This document shows positions 39,170 through 48,912 of a DNA stretch of 64,000 nucleotides, piece by piece. Location of the stretch: positions 62,001-126,000 of the forward strand of contig NZ_JAGJEA010000004.1 in the NCBI RefSeq assembly GCF_018100805.1, read 5' to 3'. Numbering within the stretch: the stretch's first letter is position 1; every line of letters starts with the position of its first letter. The notes beneath the pieces are model-generated. The model searched no databases, was not told where the DNA came from, and saw only the letters and a list, made by a program, of their open reading frames with translations. This stretch comes from Aquimarina sp. MMG016. Its GTDB lineage: Bacteria; Bacteroidota; Bacteroidia; Flavobacteriales; Flavobacteriaceae. The position numbers and the translations under genes are program-made.

Positions 39170-40654
39170 TTGATGAGTACATCGAATAATACACCCAAAC
39201 ACAACGAACTCACTTTTCAGCTGATGGTCGATGCTTCACCTAACGCATTGATCCTGGTTAATGAACAAGGTAAGATTGTGTATACTAATTCTTTCGTCGA
39301 AAAATTATTTCAGTATGAAAGATCTGAGATCATTGGACAAAAAATAGAAATATTAATTCCTGCCAGATTCAAAGGGTACCATCCAGGATATATGCACTCT
39401 TTTTTCAAAAACCCTCAGGCTCGTATGATGGGAATCGGTCGGGACTTATTTGCCATAAGGAAAGATAAAACAGAGTTTCCTGTTGAAATAGGCCTTAACC
39501 CAATCATAACAGTTGATGGCAACCTAGTTCTTGCATCCGTCATCGATATTTCTGAAAGAAAAAAAGCAGAAGAACGGTTTCGTTTAGTTGTAGAATCTGC
39601 TCCAAGCGCTATGATATTAGTTGATAAAAAAGGAGTTATAAAACTAGTAAATACACAAACCGAAAAATTATTTAGATACCATCGCGATGAACTACTTGGT
39701 CAAAAAATAGAAATATTACTTCCATCTGAAGTAAGAGATAACCACCCAAAATATCGAAAAGAATTTTCAAAAAATCCTGAAATTAGATCTATGGGAGCCG
39801 GTAGAGATTTATATGCCATTGATAGAGACAAAAATAGATTTCCAGTAGAGATAGGACTCAATCCTATTGAAACCAATGATGGTAAAATGGTACTAGCTTC
39901 GGTAATTGATATCACCTCCAGAAAAAAAGCAGAAGAGGCTTCTGCAAAATACACGAAGAAATTAGAAAACAAAAATAAAGAACTAGAGCAATTCACTTTT
40001 ATAGCTTCTCATGACCTTCAAGAACCACTTAAATCCATAACCGGATTAACAGAAATATTAACTGAAGAGTATTCAAATATTTTAGATGATGAAGGTCGAG
40101 AATCTTTTGCCTTTCTTAATGAATCCACTGAGCGAATGAAACAATTGATTACTGCCTTATTAGACTATAGTCGATTAGGTCAAAAATCAGAAATAGAAGA
40201 CATAAATTGTAACGACATTTTAGACAATGTTATCAAGGATCTAGCATCTTCAATTTCTGAAGCCAACGTAAAATTTGAAATTGATTCATTACCATTAATA
40301 AAGGGTTACAAAACAGAATTAAGACTATTATTTCAAAATTTAATTAGTAATGCTATTAAATTTAGAAAAATAGACAGCCCTACTTTGATTAAAATTTCTT
40401 CTGAAAACCAAAAAAAAATGTGGCAATTTAAAATCCAAGATAATGGGATTGGAATAGATATGAAATTTACTAATAAGATTTTTACAATTTTTCAGCAACT
40501 AAATTCCAAAGAAGAGTATCCTGGATCTGGAATAGGGTTATCTCACTGCAAAAAGATTATAGACCTTCATGATGGAGATATATGGGTAGAATCAGAACCA
40601 GGTAAAGGGAGTATATTCTATTTTACAATTAATTCAAATCTTCAAAAATCATGA
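39170..40654 (+). CDS. PAS-PAS sensor histidine kinase
   Basis: This 494-residue kinase appears cytosolic, with no membrane segment. Two PAS domains that are clear internal duplicates come first (~12-125 and ~135-250, each with GQKIEILxP, GxGRDL and FPVEIGLNPI). A coiled coil, HisKA (FIASHDLQEPLKS, phospho-acceptor His) and HATPase follow (FQNLISNAIKFRK, DNGIGID, GSGIGLSHCKKI). The signal is unknown; a PAS-bound ligand or redox cue is possible. The stop overlaps the response regulator start by four bases. Confidence 0.93.
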   Translation: MMSTSNNTPKHNELTFQLMVDASPNALILVNEQGKIVYTNSFVEKLFQYERSEIIGQKIEILIPARFKGYHPGYMHSFFKNPQARMMGIGRDLFAIRKDKTEFPVEIGLNPIITVDGNLVLASVIDISERKKAEERFRLVVESAPSAMILVDKKGVIKLVNTQTEKLFRYHRDELLGQKIEILLPSEVRDNHPKYRKEFSKNPEIRSMGAGRDLYAIDRDKNRFPVEIGLNPIETNDGKMVLASVIDITSRKKAEEASAKYTKKLENKNKELEQFTFIASHDLQEPLKSITGLTEILTEEYSNILDDEGRESFAFLNESTERMKQLITALLDYSRLGQKSEIEDINCNDILDNVIKDLASSISEANVKFEIDSLPLIKGYKTELRLLFQNLISNAIKFRKIDSPTLIKISSENQKKMWQFKIQDNGIGIDMKFTNKIFTIFQQLNSKEEYPGSGIGLSHCKKIIDLHDGDIWVESEPGKGSIFYFTINSNLQKS

Positions 40655-41079
40655 AAAAAGTAACCGGCTTAGATTGCATAATACTAGTGGATGACGATAG
40701 AATTACCAATTTCATTAATAAAAAAGTCATAAAACGCGCTGATATTGATGTGGCAATAAAAGTAAATAATTCTGTTATTGAAGCTTTAAGCTACCTAAAA
40801 GGAATGTCCAAAAACCCTGCTGAAAAATACCCTCGCCCTGGTATTATTTTCTTAGATATTAACATGCCTGGAATGAATGGATGGGATTTTATAAATGAAT
40901 ATAAAAAACTTCCTAAAGAGCAAAAAGAAAGAATCGTTATAGCTATGCTTACTACAAGTGCGAATCCTGATGACGAATTTGCGGCAAATCAGATACCCGA
41001 AATTAATATGTTTTTAAAAAAACCACTAACTGTAGAGAAATTAGAAAGCACTATTGATTCTTATTTTCCTATTACATGA
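40651..41079 (+). CDS. Single-domain response regulator (Rcp1-like)
   Basis: This 142-residue receiver domain has no output domain. The acidic pair is in ILVDDDRITNF, the phospho-acceptor Asp in IIFLDINMPGMNGWDF, Thr in AMLTTSA and Lys in MFLKKPL. It overlaps the kinase gene by ATGA, so it is its cognate partner. It probably relays phosphate to another protein. Confidence 0.93.
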   Translation: MKKVTGLDCIILVDDDRITNFINKKVIKRADIDVAIKVNNSVIEALSYLKGMSKNPAEKYPRPGIIFLDINMPGMNGWDFINEYKKLPKEQKERIVIAMLTTSANPDDEFAANQIPEINMFLKKPLTVEKLESTIDSYFPIT

Positions 41080-41097
41080 GATTTTAATTTTAGAGAA

Positions 41098-42399
41098 TTA
41101 TATAACCTCTCCATATAGATCAAAATCCTCCGCCTCGTAAATTTTTACGTTAGTGTATTCTCCGGTCTTTAAATAAAACCTAGAAGCATCAATTAATACC
41201 TCATTATCTACATCAGGAGAATCAAATTCTGTTCTACCAATAAAATATTGCCCTTCTTTACGATCAATTACCACCTTGAATTCCTGTCCTATTTTTTGTT
41301 GGTTCAATTCCCAGGAAATTTGAGATTGGATCTCCATAATCTCATTAGCTCGCTGAATTTTTATTTCTTCTGGAACATCATCTTCTAAATTAAAAGCATG
41401 GGTATTTTCTTCATGAGAATATGTAAAACATCCTAATCGCTCAAATCGCATTTCGCGAACCCACTCTCTCAGCGTTTCAAAATCTTCTTCTGTCTCACCG
41501 GGATACCCTACGATAAGCGTTGTACGAATTGTCATTTCAGGAACAGCTTCTCTAAACTCCTTTAGAAGTTTAGTTGTTTTAGCTTTGGTGGTTCCTCTAC
41601 GCATGGATTTTAAAATAGGATCAGATATATGCTGAAGTGGGATATCTATATAATTACAGATTTTAGGCTCTTGATTCATTACTTCTAAAACATCCATAGG
41701 AAAACCTGTAGGAAAAGCATAATGTAATCGAATCCACTCAATTCCTTCTACCTTAACCAATTTTCTAAGCAAATCAGCTAGTTTTCGCTCTTTATATAAA
41801 TCCAACCCGTAATATGTTAAATCTTGAGCAATTAGTACCAATTCTTTAACTCCATCAGCAGCTAACTTTTCAGCTTCTGTAACCAAATCTTCTATGGGAG
41901 TCGATTTATGTTTACCCCTCATCAAAGGTATTGCACAAAACGAGCAAGGTCGATCACAACCTTCTGCTATTTTTAAATATGCATAATTTTTAGGAGTAGT
42001 CGTTAACCGTTCACCAATTAATTCGTGTTTATAATCCGCTCCCAATGCTTTTAACAATCCCGGAAGTTCAGTTGTTCCAAAATATTTATCTACATCAGGG
42101 ATTTCTTCTTCGAGGTCAGGCTTATAACGCTCAGACAAACATCCAGTAACAAAAACTTTATCTACAACTCCTTCTTCCTTTTTCTGAACGTACTCCAGAA
42201 TAGTATTTACAGACTCTTCTTTTGCATTAGCAATAAAACCGCAAGTGTTAATCACTACGATGTTACCTTCTTCTTCGTGAACCACTTCTTTATTGTTGGC
42301 ACGAAGTTGTCCCATCAACACCTCACTATCATAGACATTTTTACTACATCCTAATGTAACTACATTGATTTTATTCTTCTTTAAAGTCTTTGTTCTCAT
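41098..42399 (-). CDS. rimO: Ribosomal protein uS12 methylthiotransferase
   Basis: The start at 42399 (MRTKTLKKNKINVVTLGC) is preferred over an upstream ATG at 42462 that adds a poorly conserved leader. The 433-residue radical-SAM enzyme methylthiolates Asp of ribosomal protein S12. Cysteines of the N-terminal cluster domain are in TLGCSKN, INTCGF and VTGCLSERY. The radical-SAM cluster motif is CDRPCSFC. A C-terminal TRAM domain follows. In relatives rimO often follows ftsY; here two genes intervene. Confidence 0.95.
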   Translation of the reverse strand: MRTKTLKKNKINVVTLGCSKNVYDSEVLMGQLRANNKEVVHEEEGNIVVINTCGFIANAKEESVNTILEYVQKKEEGVVDKVFVTGCLSERYKPDLEEEIPDVDKYFGTTELPGLLKALGADYKHELIGERLTTTPKNYAYLKIAEGCDRPCSFCAIPLMRGKHKSTPIEDLVTEAEKLAADGVKELVLIAQDLTYYGLDLYKERKLADLLRKLVKVEGIEWIRLHYAFPTGFPMDVLEVMNQEPKICNYIDIPLQHISDPILKSMRRGTTKAKTTKLLKEFREAVPEMTIRTTLIVGYPGETEEDFETLREWVREMRFERLGCFTYSHEENTHAFNLEDDVPEEIKIQRANEIMEIQSQISWELNQQKIGQEFKVVIDRKEGQYFIGRTEFDSPDVDNEVLIDASRFYLKTGEYTNVKIYEAEDFDLYGEVI

Positions 42400-42540
42400 A
42401 TCTTCCGGATAAAGGTTTGCAAAGATACAATGAATAGTCTTAGTGTAAGCCATAAATATCACTAACTCTATATGTTAAAATTTCTCTTTGGTTAAACCTT
42501 TTGTATATTACAGAGTCCAATTCTCCAAAACCCCAAGATT

Positions 42541-43641
42541 ATGAAAAGCATAATTACCTTATTTGTGTTAGTATTTCTGAGTATTACCATTTCTTGTTCA
42601 GACGAAACTTCAGGTAATATCATAACAGAGCCAACTCCTATTGACTCTTCTGCATTATATTTTCCACCCATAAACTCTAGTAACTGGGAAACCATTTCTG
42701 TTGTAGATTTAGGATGGAATCCTAATGAAGAACAATTACTATATGATTTTCTAGAAGCTAAAGGAACTAAGGCGTTCATCATTCTCAAGAACGGAAGAAT
42801 TGTTATAGAACAATACTTCAATGGCACAACTGCAACAGATAACAACCCTTGGTTTTCCGCAGGAAAAACACTTACTGCTTTTACGGCAGGAATAGCACAA
42901 CAAGAAGACTTTTTGGACATCAACAAAACTTCATCTACATATTTAGGAAGTGGATGGGCAGATATCACTACAGATCAAGAAAATGCAATTACTGTAAGAA
43001 ATCATTTAACTATGACTACAGGACTTGATTATAACGTTACCAATCTGAATTGTACAGATATAGATTGCCTAACGTATCTTAATGAATCTGGTAGTTTTTG
43101 GTATTATCATAATGCCTCATACACCCTAATGACAGATATTATATCAGGAGCAGTAAATCAACCTTTTGAAAATTATTTCGATTTAAAATTGAAAAACAAA
43201 ATTGGAATGCAAGGTTCCTGGGTAAGCTTTGGTTACCTAAATATTTATTATAGCACAGCAAGGAGTATGGCTCGTTTTGGTTTACTCAACCTAAACAAAG
43301 GAACTTGGGAAAAAGAAGATATTCTTACCGATCAAATTTATTTTAACGATATGATCAACACTTCTCAAGATCTAAATCTTTCTTACGGGTATTTATGGTG
43401 GTTGAATGGTAAAAACAGCTTTAGAGCCCCATCTTTAGAAACCGAGTTTGCAGGAGAATTAATACCGAACGCTCCTGACGATCTTATTGCCGGATTAGGA
43501 GCAAATGATCAAAAATTATATGTTGTCCCATCCCAAAATCTGGTCATTGTCAGAATGGGTGATGATTCAGGAGAAACCTTACTAGGTCCATCGAGTTTCG
43601 ATAATGAGCTATGGGAAAAGATTAATCTTCTTATAAATTAG
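42541..43641 (+). CDS. Serine hydrolase lipoprotein (class C beta-lactamase fold)
   Basis: This 366-residue protein has a lipoprotein signal (LSITISCSDE). The SxxK motif is in FSAGKTLTA (~residue 103) and the Tyr motif is near WYYHNASYTLMTDI (~residue 195). It resembles penicillin-binding or esterase-type members of the family. A role in cell-surface ester or peptide hydrolysis is likely. Its 3' end overlaps the convergent amidase gene by four bases. Confidence 0.87.
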   Translation: MKSIITLFVLVFLSITISCSDETSGNIITEPTPIDSSALYFPPINSSNWETISVVDLGWNPNEEQLLYDFLEAKGTKAFIILKNGRIVIEQYFNGTTATDNNPWFSAGKTLTAFTAGIAQQEDFLDINKTSSTYLGSGWADITTDQENAITVRNHLTMTTGLDYNVTNLNCTDIDCLTYLNESGSFWYYHNASYTLMTDIISGAVNQPFENYFDLKLKNKIGMQGSWVSFGYLNIYYSTARSMARFGLLNLNKGTWEKEDILTDQIYFNDMINTSQDLNLSYGYLWWLNGKNSFRAPSLETEFAGELIPNAPDDLIAGLGANDQKLYVVPSQNLVIVRMGDDSGETLLGPSSFDNELWEKINLLIN

Positions 43642-45308
43642 TTATATTTTTCTGGAGACTTACGTTCTTTTGTTAATTTCTCATAGGCATATCCTATTTG
43701 TAATAATTTAGCTTCAGAAAAAGACTTAGCGATAAATGTTAGCCCTTTGGGCTCTCCTTTATCTGTATACCCCATGGGTACGGTTAATGCAGGGTATTTA
43801 GCTACAGCAGCATAGCCTGCATGATAATTGTTAATTGATAATACGGCATCCAAGTTATGCTTCTCTATATGTTGATCAAAATAATTACGAGCTACCTTCT
43901 GCAAGTCTTCTTTAATCTTATATAATTCTTCTGGTGTTGTTTCATCTTTGATAATTCCTTCAAACAATTGTTGTCCATAAGGAATTCTTATCAAAGTATC
44001 TTTTTGGTTAAATGCAATAGCATCTTCTATGTTTTTTATTTTCACATCATTCCCAGCATGCTTTTTAATATACTCTGGGAGATCATTTTTCATATCTATA
44101 TTAAGAATAGTAAGAAATCCTGGTAACTGGGTTTGCTCTGGCTCTATTTCTACTACTTCCCCACCGACAGCTACTATGTTATCTACCGCAGCTTTATACA
44201 AAGGATCTTTAAGATATTCTTTGATTACTCCAAAGCGTTTTTTTTCTAAAGTTGCTGTTATTGTTGCGGGTACAAAGTTTCCTCCTGCAGCTATAGAAGA
44301 CTTATCCAAGATATCTTTGCCAAGCATTGCATTGAATAAAATAGCATTATCAACCACACTTTTAGTCATAGGACCAGGAGTATCCAGAGTACTTGATATA
44401 GGTACTATACCTGTTCTACTTAACATACCAATAGTAGGTTTTAAACCAACTACAGAATTTTGACTAGATGGAGACAAGATAGAACCACTGGTTTCTGTAC
44501 CTACCGCTGCAACACAAAAATTAGCAGCTACTGCAACACCACTTCCTGAACTAGAACCTCCTGTTTCGAAAACCATTCTACCATAAGGATTTAGTGTTTG
44601 TCCTCCTATTGCACTATACCCAACAGGACATCCTGAACATAGAAAATACGCCCATTCACTAAGATTTGCTTTACCTAAAATCAATGCGTTATTCAATAAC
44701 AACCTGTTCGTTATAAATGCATTCTCAGTACTATTATTTTGAAATGCTATTGCCCCAGCTGTAGTAAGCATTTTTTTTGTATTGATATTATCCTTCAATA
44801 AAATTGGCATTCCATATACTGAATTAATGTCAATTGTTGATTTATCAGCTTCATCTAACGATCTCGCTTGATTTACCACCTCAGGATTTAGTGATATTAC
44901 TGCATTTAAGGACAAACCATTATCACTCTCATATTTTCTGATTCGATATATATAAAACAGTGTCAACTCTTCATAAGTAAGCTTACCATCTTTAACATTT
45001 TGCTGAATTGAAGGAATATCTTTTTCTAAGATGAACTCCTTTAAACTATTATATTTTTCTTCTGTGAAATAATCTAATTCAGGTTCTAATATTTTCCAAA
45101 TATCATTTTTATCGAGAACTTTAGAATTAACCAGCTTAAGATGCATTCTATCTTTTTCCAGCTTTTGAGTAGCAGCCAAATCCTGGGTTTCATCATATGA
45201 TTGCCAAACTACTCTGGGTTGTTTTTCTTTTGGTAATTGTGCTTTCTTTTCTTTCTTACATGATATTAAAATAAAGATCATGAACAGGACAAAAAGTATT
45301 TTTCTCAT
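43638..45308 (-). CDS. Amidase signature family lipoprotein
   Basis: This 556-residue protein has a lipoprotein signal (MIFILISCKKEKK). The amidase signature triad is visible: Lys in PILLKDNINTKK, and the cis-Ser and nucleophile Ser in GGSSSGSGVAVAANF...GTETSGSILSPSS. It would hydrolyse amides in the periplasm; the substrate is unknown. It lies between ftsY and rimO and is separated from ftsY by a strong terminator. Confidence 0.92.
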   Translation of the reverse strand: MRKILFVLFMIFILISCKKEKKAQLPKEKQPRVVWQSYDETQDLAATQKLEKDRMHLKLVNSKVLDKNDIWKILEPELDYFTEEKYNSLKEFILEKDIPSIQQNVKDGKLTYEELTLFYIYRIRKYESDNGLSLNAVISLNPEVVNQARSLDEADKSTIDINSVYGMPILLKDNINTKKMLTTAGAIAFQNNSTENAFITNRLLLNNALILGKANLSEWAYFLCSGCPVGYSAIGGQTLNPYGRMVFETGGSSSGSGVAVAANFCVAAVGTETSGSILSPSSQNSVVGLKPTIGMLSRTGIVPISSTLDTPGPMTKSVVDNAILFNAMLGKDILDKSSIAAGGNFVPATITATLEKKRFGVIKEYLKDPLYKAAVDNIVAVGGEVVEIEPEQTQLPGFLTILNIDMKNDLPEYIKKHAGNDVKIKNIEDAIAFNQKDTLIRIPYGQQLFEGIIKDETTPEELYKIKEDLQKVARNYFDQHIEKHNLDAVLSINNYHAGYAAVAKYPALTVPMGYTDKGEPKGLTFIAKSFSEAKLLQIGYAYEKLTKERKSPEKYN

Positions 45309-45343
45309 AGTAATATTGGATTAATCGAAATTGAAAAATATAA

Positions 45344-45380
45344 AAAAAGGGTGTTGTAATTTATTCACAACACCCTTTTT
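45344..45380 (-). terminator. Terminator of ftsY
   Basis: AAAAAGGGTGTTGT and ACAACACCCTTTTT are perfect 14-base complements around a 9-base loop, 19 bp after the ftsY stop. The T-run is present in the direction of ftsY transcription, and the symmetry would also allow function on the other strand. Confidence 0.9.
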
Positions 45381-45398
45381 AACTATTCTGTAACAGTT

Positions 45399-46352
45399 TT
45401 ACTTAAAAAACGAATCTACAAATTCATATTTATTGAACACCTGAAGATCTTCAATACCTTCTCCTACTCCAATATATTTTACAGGAATCTGAAATTGATC
45501 ACTAATTCCGATAACTACACCTCCTTTAGCAGTTCCGTCAAGCTTAGTAACTGCCAACGAGGTTACCTCAGTCGCCGCAGTAAATTGCTTAGCTTGCTCA
45601 AAAGCGTTCTGACCAGTAGAACCATCCAACACTAACAAAACATCGTGAGGAGCATCTCCTATCACTTTTTGCATAACCCTCTTCACCTTAGTCAACTCGT
45701 TCATTAGATTCACTTTATTATGCAATCTACCTGCAGTATCTATAATAATAACATCCGCGTCCTGATTAACTCCAGATTGTAAAGTATCAAAGGCCACAGA
45801 AGCAGGATCACTGCCCATATCTTGTTTTACAATAGGAACATCTACACGATCCGCCCACACCTGTAATTGATCTATAGCTGCCGCTCTAAAGGTATCTGCA
45901 GCTCCCAAAACTACTTTTAAACCTTTATTCTTGAATTGATGTGCCAACTTACCTATCGTGGTAGTTTTACCAACTCCATTAACACCAACAACCATTAAAA
46001 CATAAGGTTTCTTATCTTTTGGAACTTCAAAATCCGTGGCTTCTCCTACATTAGTTTCTGATAATAATCCTGCAATCTCTTCTCTTAAGATTTGATTTAG
46101 CTCATCAGTCCCCAAGTATTTATCTTTAGACACTCGATTTTCTATTCTCTCTATAACTTTAATTGTAGTTTTTACACCAACATCACTAGTCACTAAAACC
46201 TCTTCAAGTTCATCTAAAACCTCATCATCAACTTTAGATTTACCTGCTACTGCTTTACTAAGCTTGGAAAAAAAGCTAGTTTTGGATTTTTCTAACCCTT
46301 TATCCAGTGTTTCTTTTTTCTCTGAAGAAAATATTTTTTTAAAAAGACTCAT
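45399..46352 (-). CDS. ftsY: Signal recognition particle receptor
   Basis: This 317-residue SRP GTPase has a short N-terminal region rather than the long acidic domain of E. coli FtsY. The GTPase motifs are GVNGVGKTTTIGKLAHQF (G1), DTAGRLHNK (G3) and TKLDGTAKGG (G4 and closing loop). It docks ribosome-SRP complexes at the membrane for co-translational insertion. The order rpmB-rpmG-DUF4295-ftsY is conserved in Bacteroidota. Confidence 0.96.
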   Translation of the reverse strand: MSLFKKIFSSEKKETLDKGLEKSKTSFFSKLSKAVAGKSKVDDEVLDELEEVLVTSDVGVKTTIKVIERIENRVSKDKYLGTDELNQILREEIAGLLSETNVGEATDFEVPKDKKPYVLMVVGVNGVGKTTTIGKLAHQFKNKGLKVVLGAADTFRAAAIDQLQVWADRVDVPIVKQDMGSDPASVAFDTLQSGVNQDADVIIIDTAGRLHNKVNLMNELTKVKRVMQKVIGDAPHDVLLVLDGSTGQNAFEQAKQFTAATEVTSLAVTKLDGTAKGGVVIGISDQFQIPVKYIGVGEGIEDLQVFNKYEFVDSFFK

Positions 46353-46411
46353 TTACTTTGTTCAATACAATAATTCAAAAAACTCGAAATTCTTTCGACT
46401 TGATAAATATA

Positions 46412-46449
46412 TAAAAAGAAAGAGCCATTCCAATAAAATTGAAATGGCT
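46412..46449 (-). terminator. Terminator of the rpmB-rpmG-DUF4295 unit
   Basis: AGCCATT (46423-46429) and AATGGCT (46443-46449) form a stem extended by a mismatched CAAT/ATTG segment. On the minus strand it is followed by CTTTCTTTTTAT. It lies between the DUF4295 and ftsY genes and suggests that ftsY has its own promoter. Confidence 0.6.
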
Positions 46450-46471
46450 TCTTCATAATATTTTGCACGAA

Positions 46472-46624
46472 TTACTTTTGCTTTAAAAAGTCGTTTACAG
46501 CCTCTGGTGCCATAATTGACTCTACAAAAGTATAAGCTCCTGTCTTTGGAGATTTTACCATTTTGATGGCTTTCGTTAATCTCTTTGATCCTGTCTGTAA
46601 CGATGCTACTGATTTCTTTGCCAT
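46472..46624 (-). CDS. DUF4295 family small basic protein
   Basis: This 50-residue, strongly basic protein begins MAKKSVASLQTGSKRLTKA and ends NDFLKQK. It starts 7 bp after the rpmG stop codon. The family is found only in Bacteroidota, always next to rpmG and ftsY, and is probably ribosome-associated. The homologous position and the sequence make this a confident small gene despite its size. Confidence 0.88.
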   Translation of the reverse strand: MAKKSVASLQTGSKRLTKAIKMVKSPKTGAYTFVESIMAPEAVNDFLKQK

Positions 46625-46631
46625 TGCTTAA

Positions 46632-46814
46632 TTATTTTATTTCTTTATGAACAGTCATTTTCTTTAGGATAGGATTAAATTTCTTTAATTCTATTCTATC
46701 AGGAGTGTTCTTCTTATTTTTTGTTGTAATATATCTTGATGTACCAGGTTGACCAGAAGCTTTATGCTCCGTACATTCTAAAATTACCTGAACTCTGTTA
46801 CCTTTCTTCGCCAT
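46632..46814 (-). CDS. rpmG: 50S ribosomal protein L33
   Basis: This 60-residue protein begins [20 protein letters not shown]. The family motif [20 protein letters not shown] continues into the typical [15 protein letters not shown] end. The four Cys of zinc-binding L33 forms are absent apart from one. It follows rpmB by 29 bp in the ribosomal-protein operon. Confidence 0.96.
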   Translation of the reverse strand: MAKKGNRVQVILECTEHKASGQPGTSRYITTKNKKNTPDRIELKKFNPILKKMTVHKEIK

Positions 46815-46843
46815 TGTAGTATCTTTTTAAAAAGGGGATTGGA

Positions 46844-47083
46844 TTATTTAGTTAAAAAACCTTTTGCTCTTGCTTCTTTTAAAACAGCAGAGATCCCATT
46901 CTTATTTATATTTTTTAATGCTGCAGTAGACACTTTTAATGTTACCCAACGATCTTCTTCCGGAATATAAAAACGCTTTTTAATTAAATTCGCATTGAAT
47001 TTACGCTTTGTTTTATTCATCGCGTGAGAAACATTGTTCCCAACCATTGCTTTTTTTCCTGTAAGCTCGCAAACTCTAGACAT
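46844..47083 (-). CDS. rpmB: 50S ribosomal protein L28
   Basis: This 79-residue protein begins [31 protein letters not shown] and the [14 protein letters not shown] segment are typical of L28. It is the first gene of the leftward operon. A promoter-like pair lies just upstream (47120-47150). Confidence 0.97.
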   Translation of the reverse strand: MSRVCELTGKKAMVGNNVSHAMNKTKRKFNANLIKKRFYIPEEDRWVTLKVSTAALKNINKNGISAVLKEARAKGFLTK

Positions 47084-47119
47084 CTCTTCTTAATTTTGGT
47101 ATTATTTCAAAACAGGGTG

Positions 47120-47150
47120 CAAATTAACGAATTATTTACCGAACCACCAA
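47120..47150 (-). promoter_or_regulatory. Probable promoter of rpmB operon
   Basis: On the minus strand TTGG (47147-47150) is followed after about 20 bp by TAATTTGCACCC (-7 box complement at 47120-47126). This resembles the Bacteroidota pattern TTG-N19-21-TAnnTTTG, though the -7 box is one T short. The predicted start would be ~30 bp before the rpmB ATG. Confidence 0.4.
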
Positions 47151-47243
47151 TAATAGTTTTGTAAATTTTTTCTTCTTTTTTAAGTTTTTTCATCTTACGC
47201 CTTAAAAAGTAAAAAACAGGTGTTTTTACCTATTTTAAAAATA

Positions 47244-47357
47244 CCCATATCACAGTACTTTTACATCAGTTAGTTTTCATAAAAGTAGCTAACTACTTGA
47301 TATGGGGTAATTAAGTAGTAAATAGAGCGGATCATCTAACAGTGATCCGTTTTTTTA
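47244..47357 (+). ncRNA. Structured RNA candidate: enclosed pseudoknot followed by terminator
   Basis: An outer stem CCCATATCA (47244-47252)/TGATATGGG (47298-47306) encloses two interleaved helices. These are ACTTTTA (47257-47263) with TAAAAGT (47280-47286), and AGTTAG (47268-47273) with CTAACT (47289-47294). This gives an H-type pseudoknot. A terminator follows ~20 bases later. Together they look like a small RNA or a leader riboswitch for the haem-motif lipoprotein at 47430. No known RNA class is assigned. Confidence 0.55.
47328..47357 (+). terminator. Rho-independent terminator
   Basis: CGGATCA (47328-47334) and TGATCCG (47343-47349) form a stem with an 8-base loop, followed by eight T. 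There is no plus-strand gene upstream until the rimO/serine-hydrolase region. It therefore ends a short transcript or attenuates the gene at 47430. Confidence 0.8.
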
Positions 47358-47429
47358 TCAAATACAGATGTAAAAAACACAAAAGCATATATGTACATAT
47401 AATGAAATAACCATCAAATCAACTTAATT

Positions 47430-48890
47430 ATGAAAAAGCTACTTATTTATTCGTTATTAATAGTTATTTACTTTATATCATTTAGTTGCAAAAAAGAATC
47501 AAAACCCAATGTTCAGCCTGTAGAAGAAGTTCAAGAAGGTGAAACTTATAATACATCATACAGACCTGTACCTTTTCCAAAAGTAAATGTTCCCGGTTTT
47601 AATTTCCCTGAAAAGGAAAAGATAATAGATCAATGGATTGCAGATAATGATCTTGCAAAAATTTATAATCACGGTTGGGGCATATGGATCGGCCTCACAC
47701 AAAAAACAAATGAAGTTTATAAAAAAGATACTTTACGAGTTTACGAAACCTGGACAACTCCCGAAGAGATTAAAGCTAAATTAAGTTCGAAAACTAAAGC
47801 ACAAAGCACAAAGCGAATACGTGCTACTATGGAAACCCCCACTCAATTCCATAAATTCGAAATCTTACCAGATACCAAAACAGTAGAAACGGTATATTAT
47901 GATCCGGCTGCAGCCCATTATGCAATAAAAGAGAAAATATTTTTACAAAGTGTGTTAGACAATATGCAAAGAGAAGGAGATTCTGTTCGTTTTCCTAATA
48001 AAGCTATCACCATCAAACCTACATACAAAATTATAAGCAAAGATACTGCGGTTGCCAACAACGGAATCTATCAAATGGAAGCCTGGCGAGGAATAGATAA
48101 ACCTGACACCATTCCTTTTCCAGAAAAAATTTGGAATGCCTGTGTGTATGTAGATATTAATAATAAAGCTAAAGGAAATCCTACTATTGATATAGGTTGT
48201 GAAGGAAACCTAGATAATCACACATATAACCTAAATGATTTCATACATTTCTCCATTGATCAGAAAATGGCAGATTATGTAAACAAACAAAAAGACGGCT
48301 ACAATGCTAAAGCCGGTGATTATGCAATTCTGGTTGGAATGCATGTAGCCACTAGAGAAACCACTAGATGGACCTGGCAAACATTTTGGTGGAGTGCAAA
48401 CGATAGTGACCCTTGCTTCCCCAGTAATCCCAAGATAGCATCTGCAAGACCTTCTGAACTTAAAGGCGCTTCCAGACATTATGCGATGTCTGTTGCTTAC
48501 AGCATGGTCAATCCCGCTCAGCCATACACAGGAGGGAAAAGCATTGGAGAACCCATATACTCCTTTAACCCTTTTTTAGAAGCTCCTTTTGACAGCAAAG
48601 TATTAAGTAATGGTGGGTCAGACAACTATGCTAAAATAAACGACAATGGCACTATTATAACAAATAAGGTAGGCACACGAACAAACTGCATGAGTTGTCA
48701 CGCTCATGCAAATTACTATAATGCAAAGATCGGTGGCAAACCTGCACAAAAATTCGGATATCTAGGTGATACTTATATAGACATGAAAGCTCCTTATTTT
48801 GATGGTGTGGTAAAATTAGATTTTGCATACTCCATCAGCGCAAGCATTATAGATGATACTAAGACTGATTCAGATAGCAAAAAAAATTAA
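47430..48890 (+). CDS. Lipoprotein with a c-type haem motif
   Basis: This 486-residue protein has a lipoprotein signal (IYFISFSCKKES). A single CxxCH haem-attachment motif (NCMSCHAHANYY) lies near residue 430. The rest is not a family that I can name; it includes paired Trp-rich segments (RWTWQTFWWSAND) and GHGW-like boxes. It could be an extracytoplasmic redox protein or enzyme with a cytochrome c-like tail. The upstream structured RNA may control it. Confidence 0.72.
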   Translation: MKKLLIYSLLIVIYFISFSCKKESKPNVQPVEEVQEGETYNTSYRPVPFPKVNVPGFNFPEKEKIIDQWIADNDLAKIYNHGWGIWIGLTQKTNEVYKKDTLRVYETWTTPEEIKAKLSSKTKAQSTKRIRATMETPTQFHKFEILPDTKTVETVYYDPAAAHYAIKEKIFLQSVLDNMQREGDSVRFPNKAITIKPTYKIISKDTAVANNGIYQMEAWRGIDKPDTIPFPEKIWNACVYVDINNKAKGNPTIDIGCEGNLDNHTYNLNDFIHFSIDQKMADYVNKQKDGYNAKAGDYAILVGMHVATRETTRWTWQTFWWSANDSDPCFPSNPKIASARPSELKGASRHYAMSVAYSMVNPAQPYTGGKSIGEPIYSFNPFLEAPFDSKVLSNGGSDNYAKINDNGTIITNKVGTRTNCMSCHAHANYYNAKIGGKPAQKFGYLGDTYIDMKAPYFDGVVKLDFAYSISASIIDDTKTDSDSKKN

Positions 48891-48912
48891 ATCATCCCTT
48901 CATTATGGAATA

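Noticed and set aside
42492..42968. Leftward 158-codon frame
   Set aside because: It is antisense to the serine hydrolase gene, which has a clear signal peptide and SxxK motif.
44029..44463. Rightward 144-codon frame
   Set aside because: It lies antisense within the amidase gene, whose catalytic motifs are intact.
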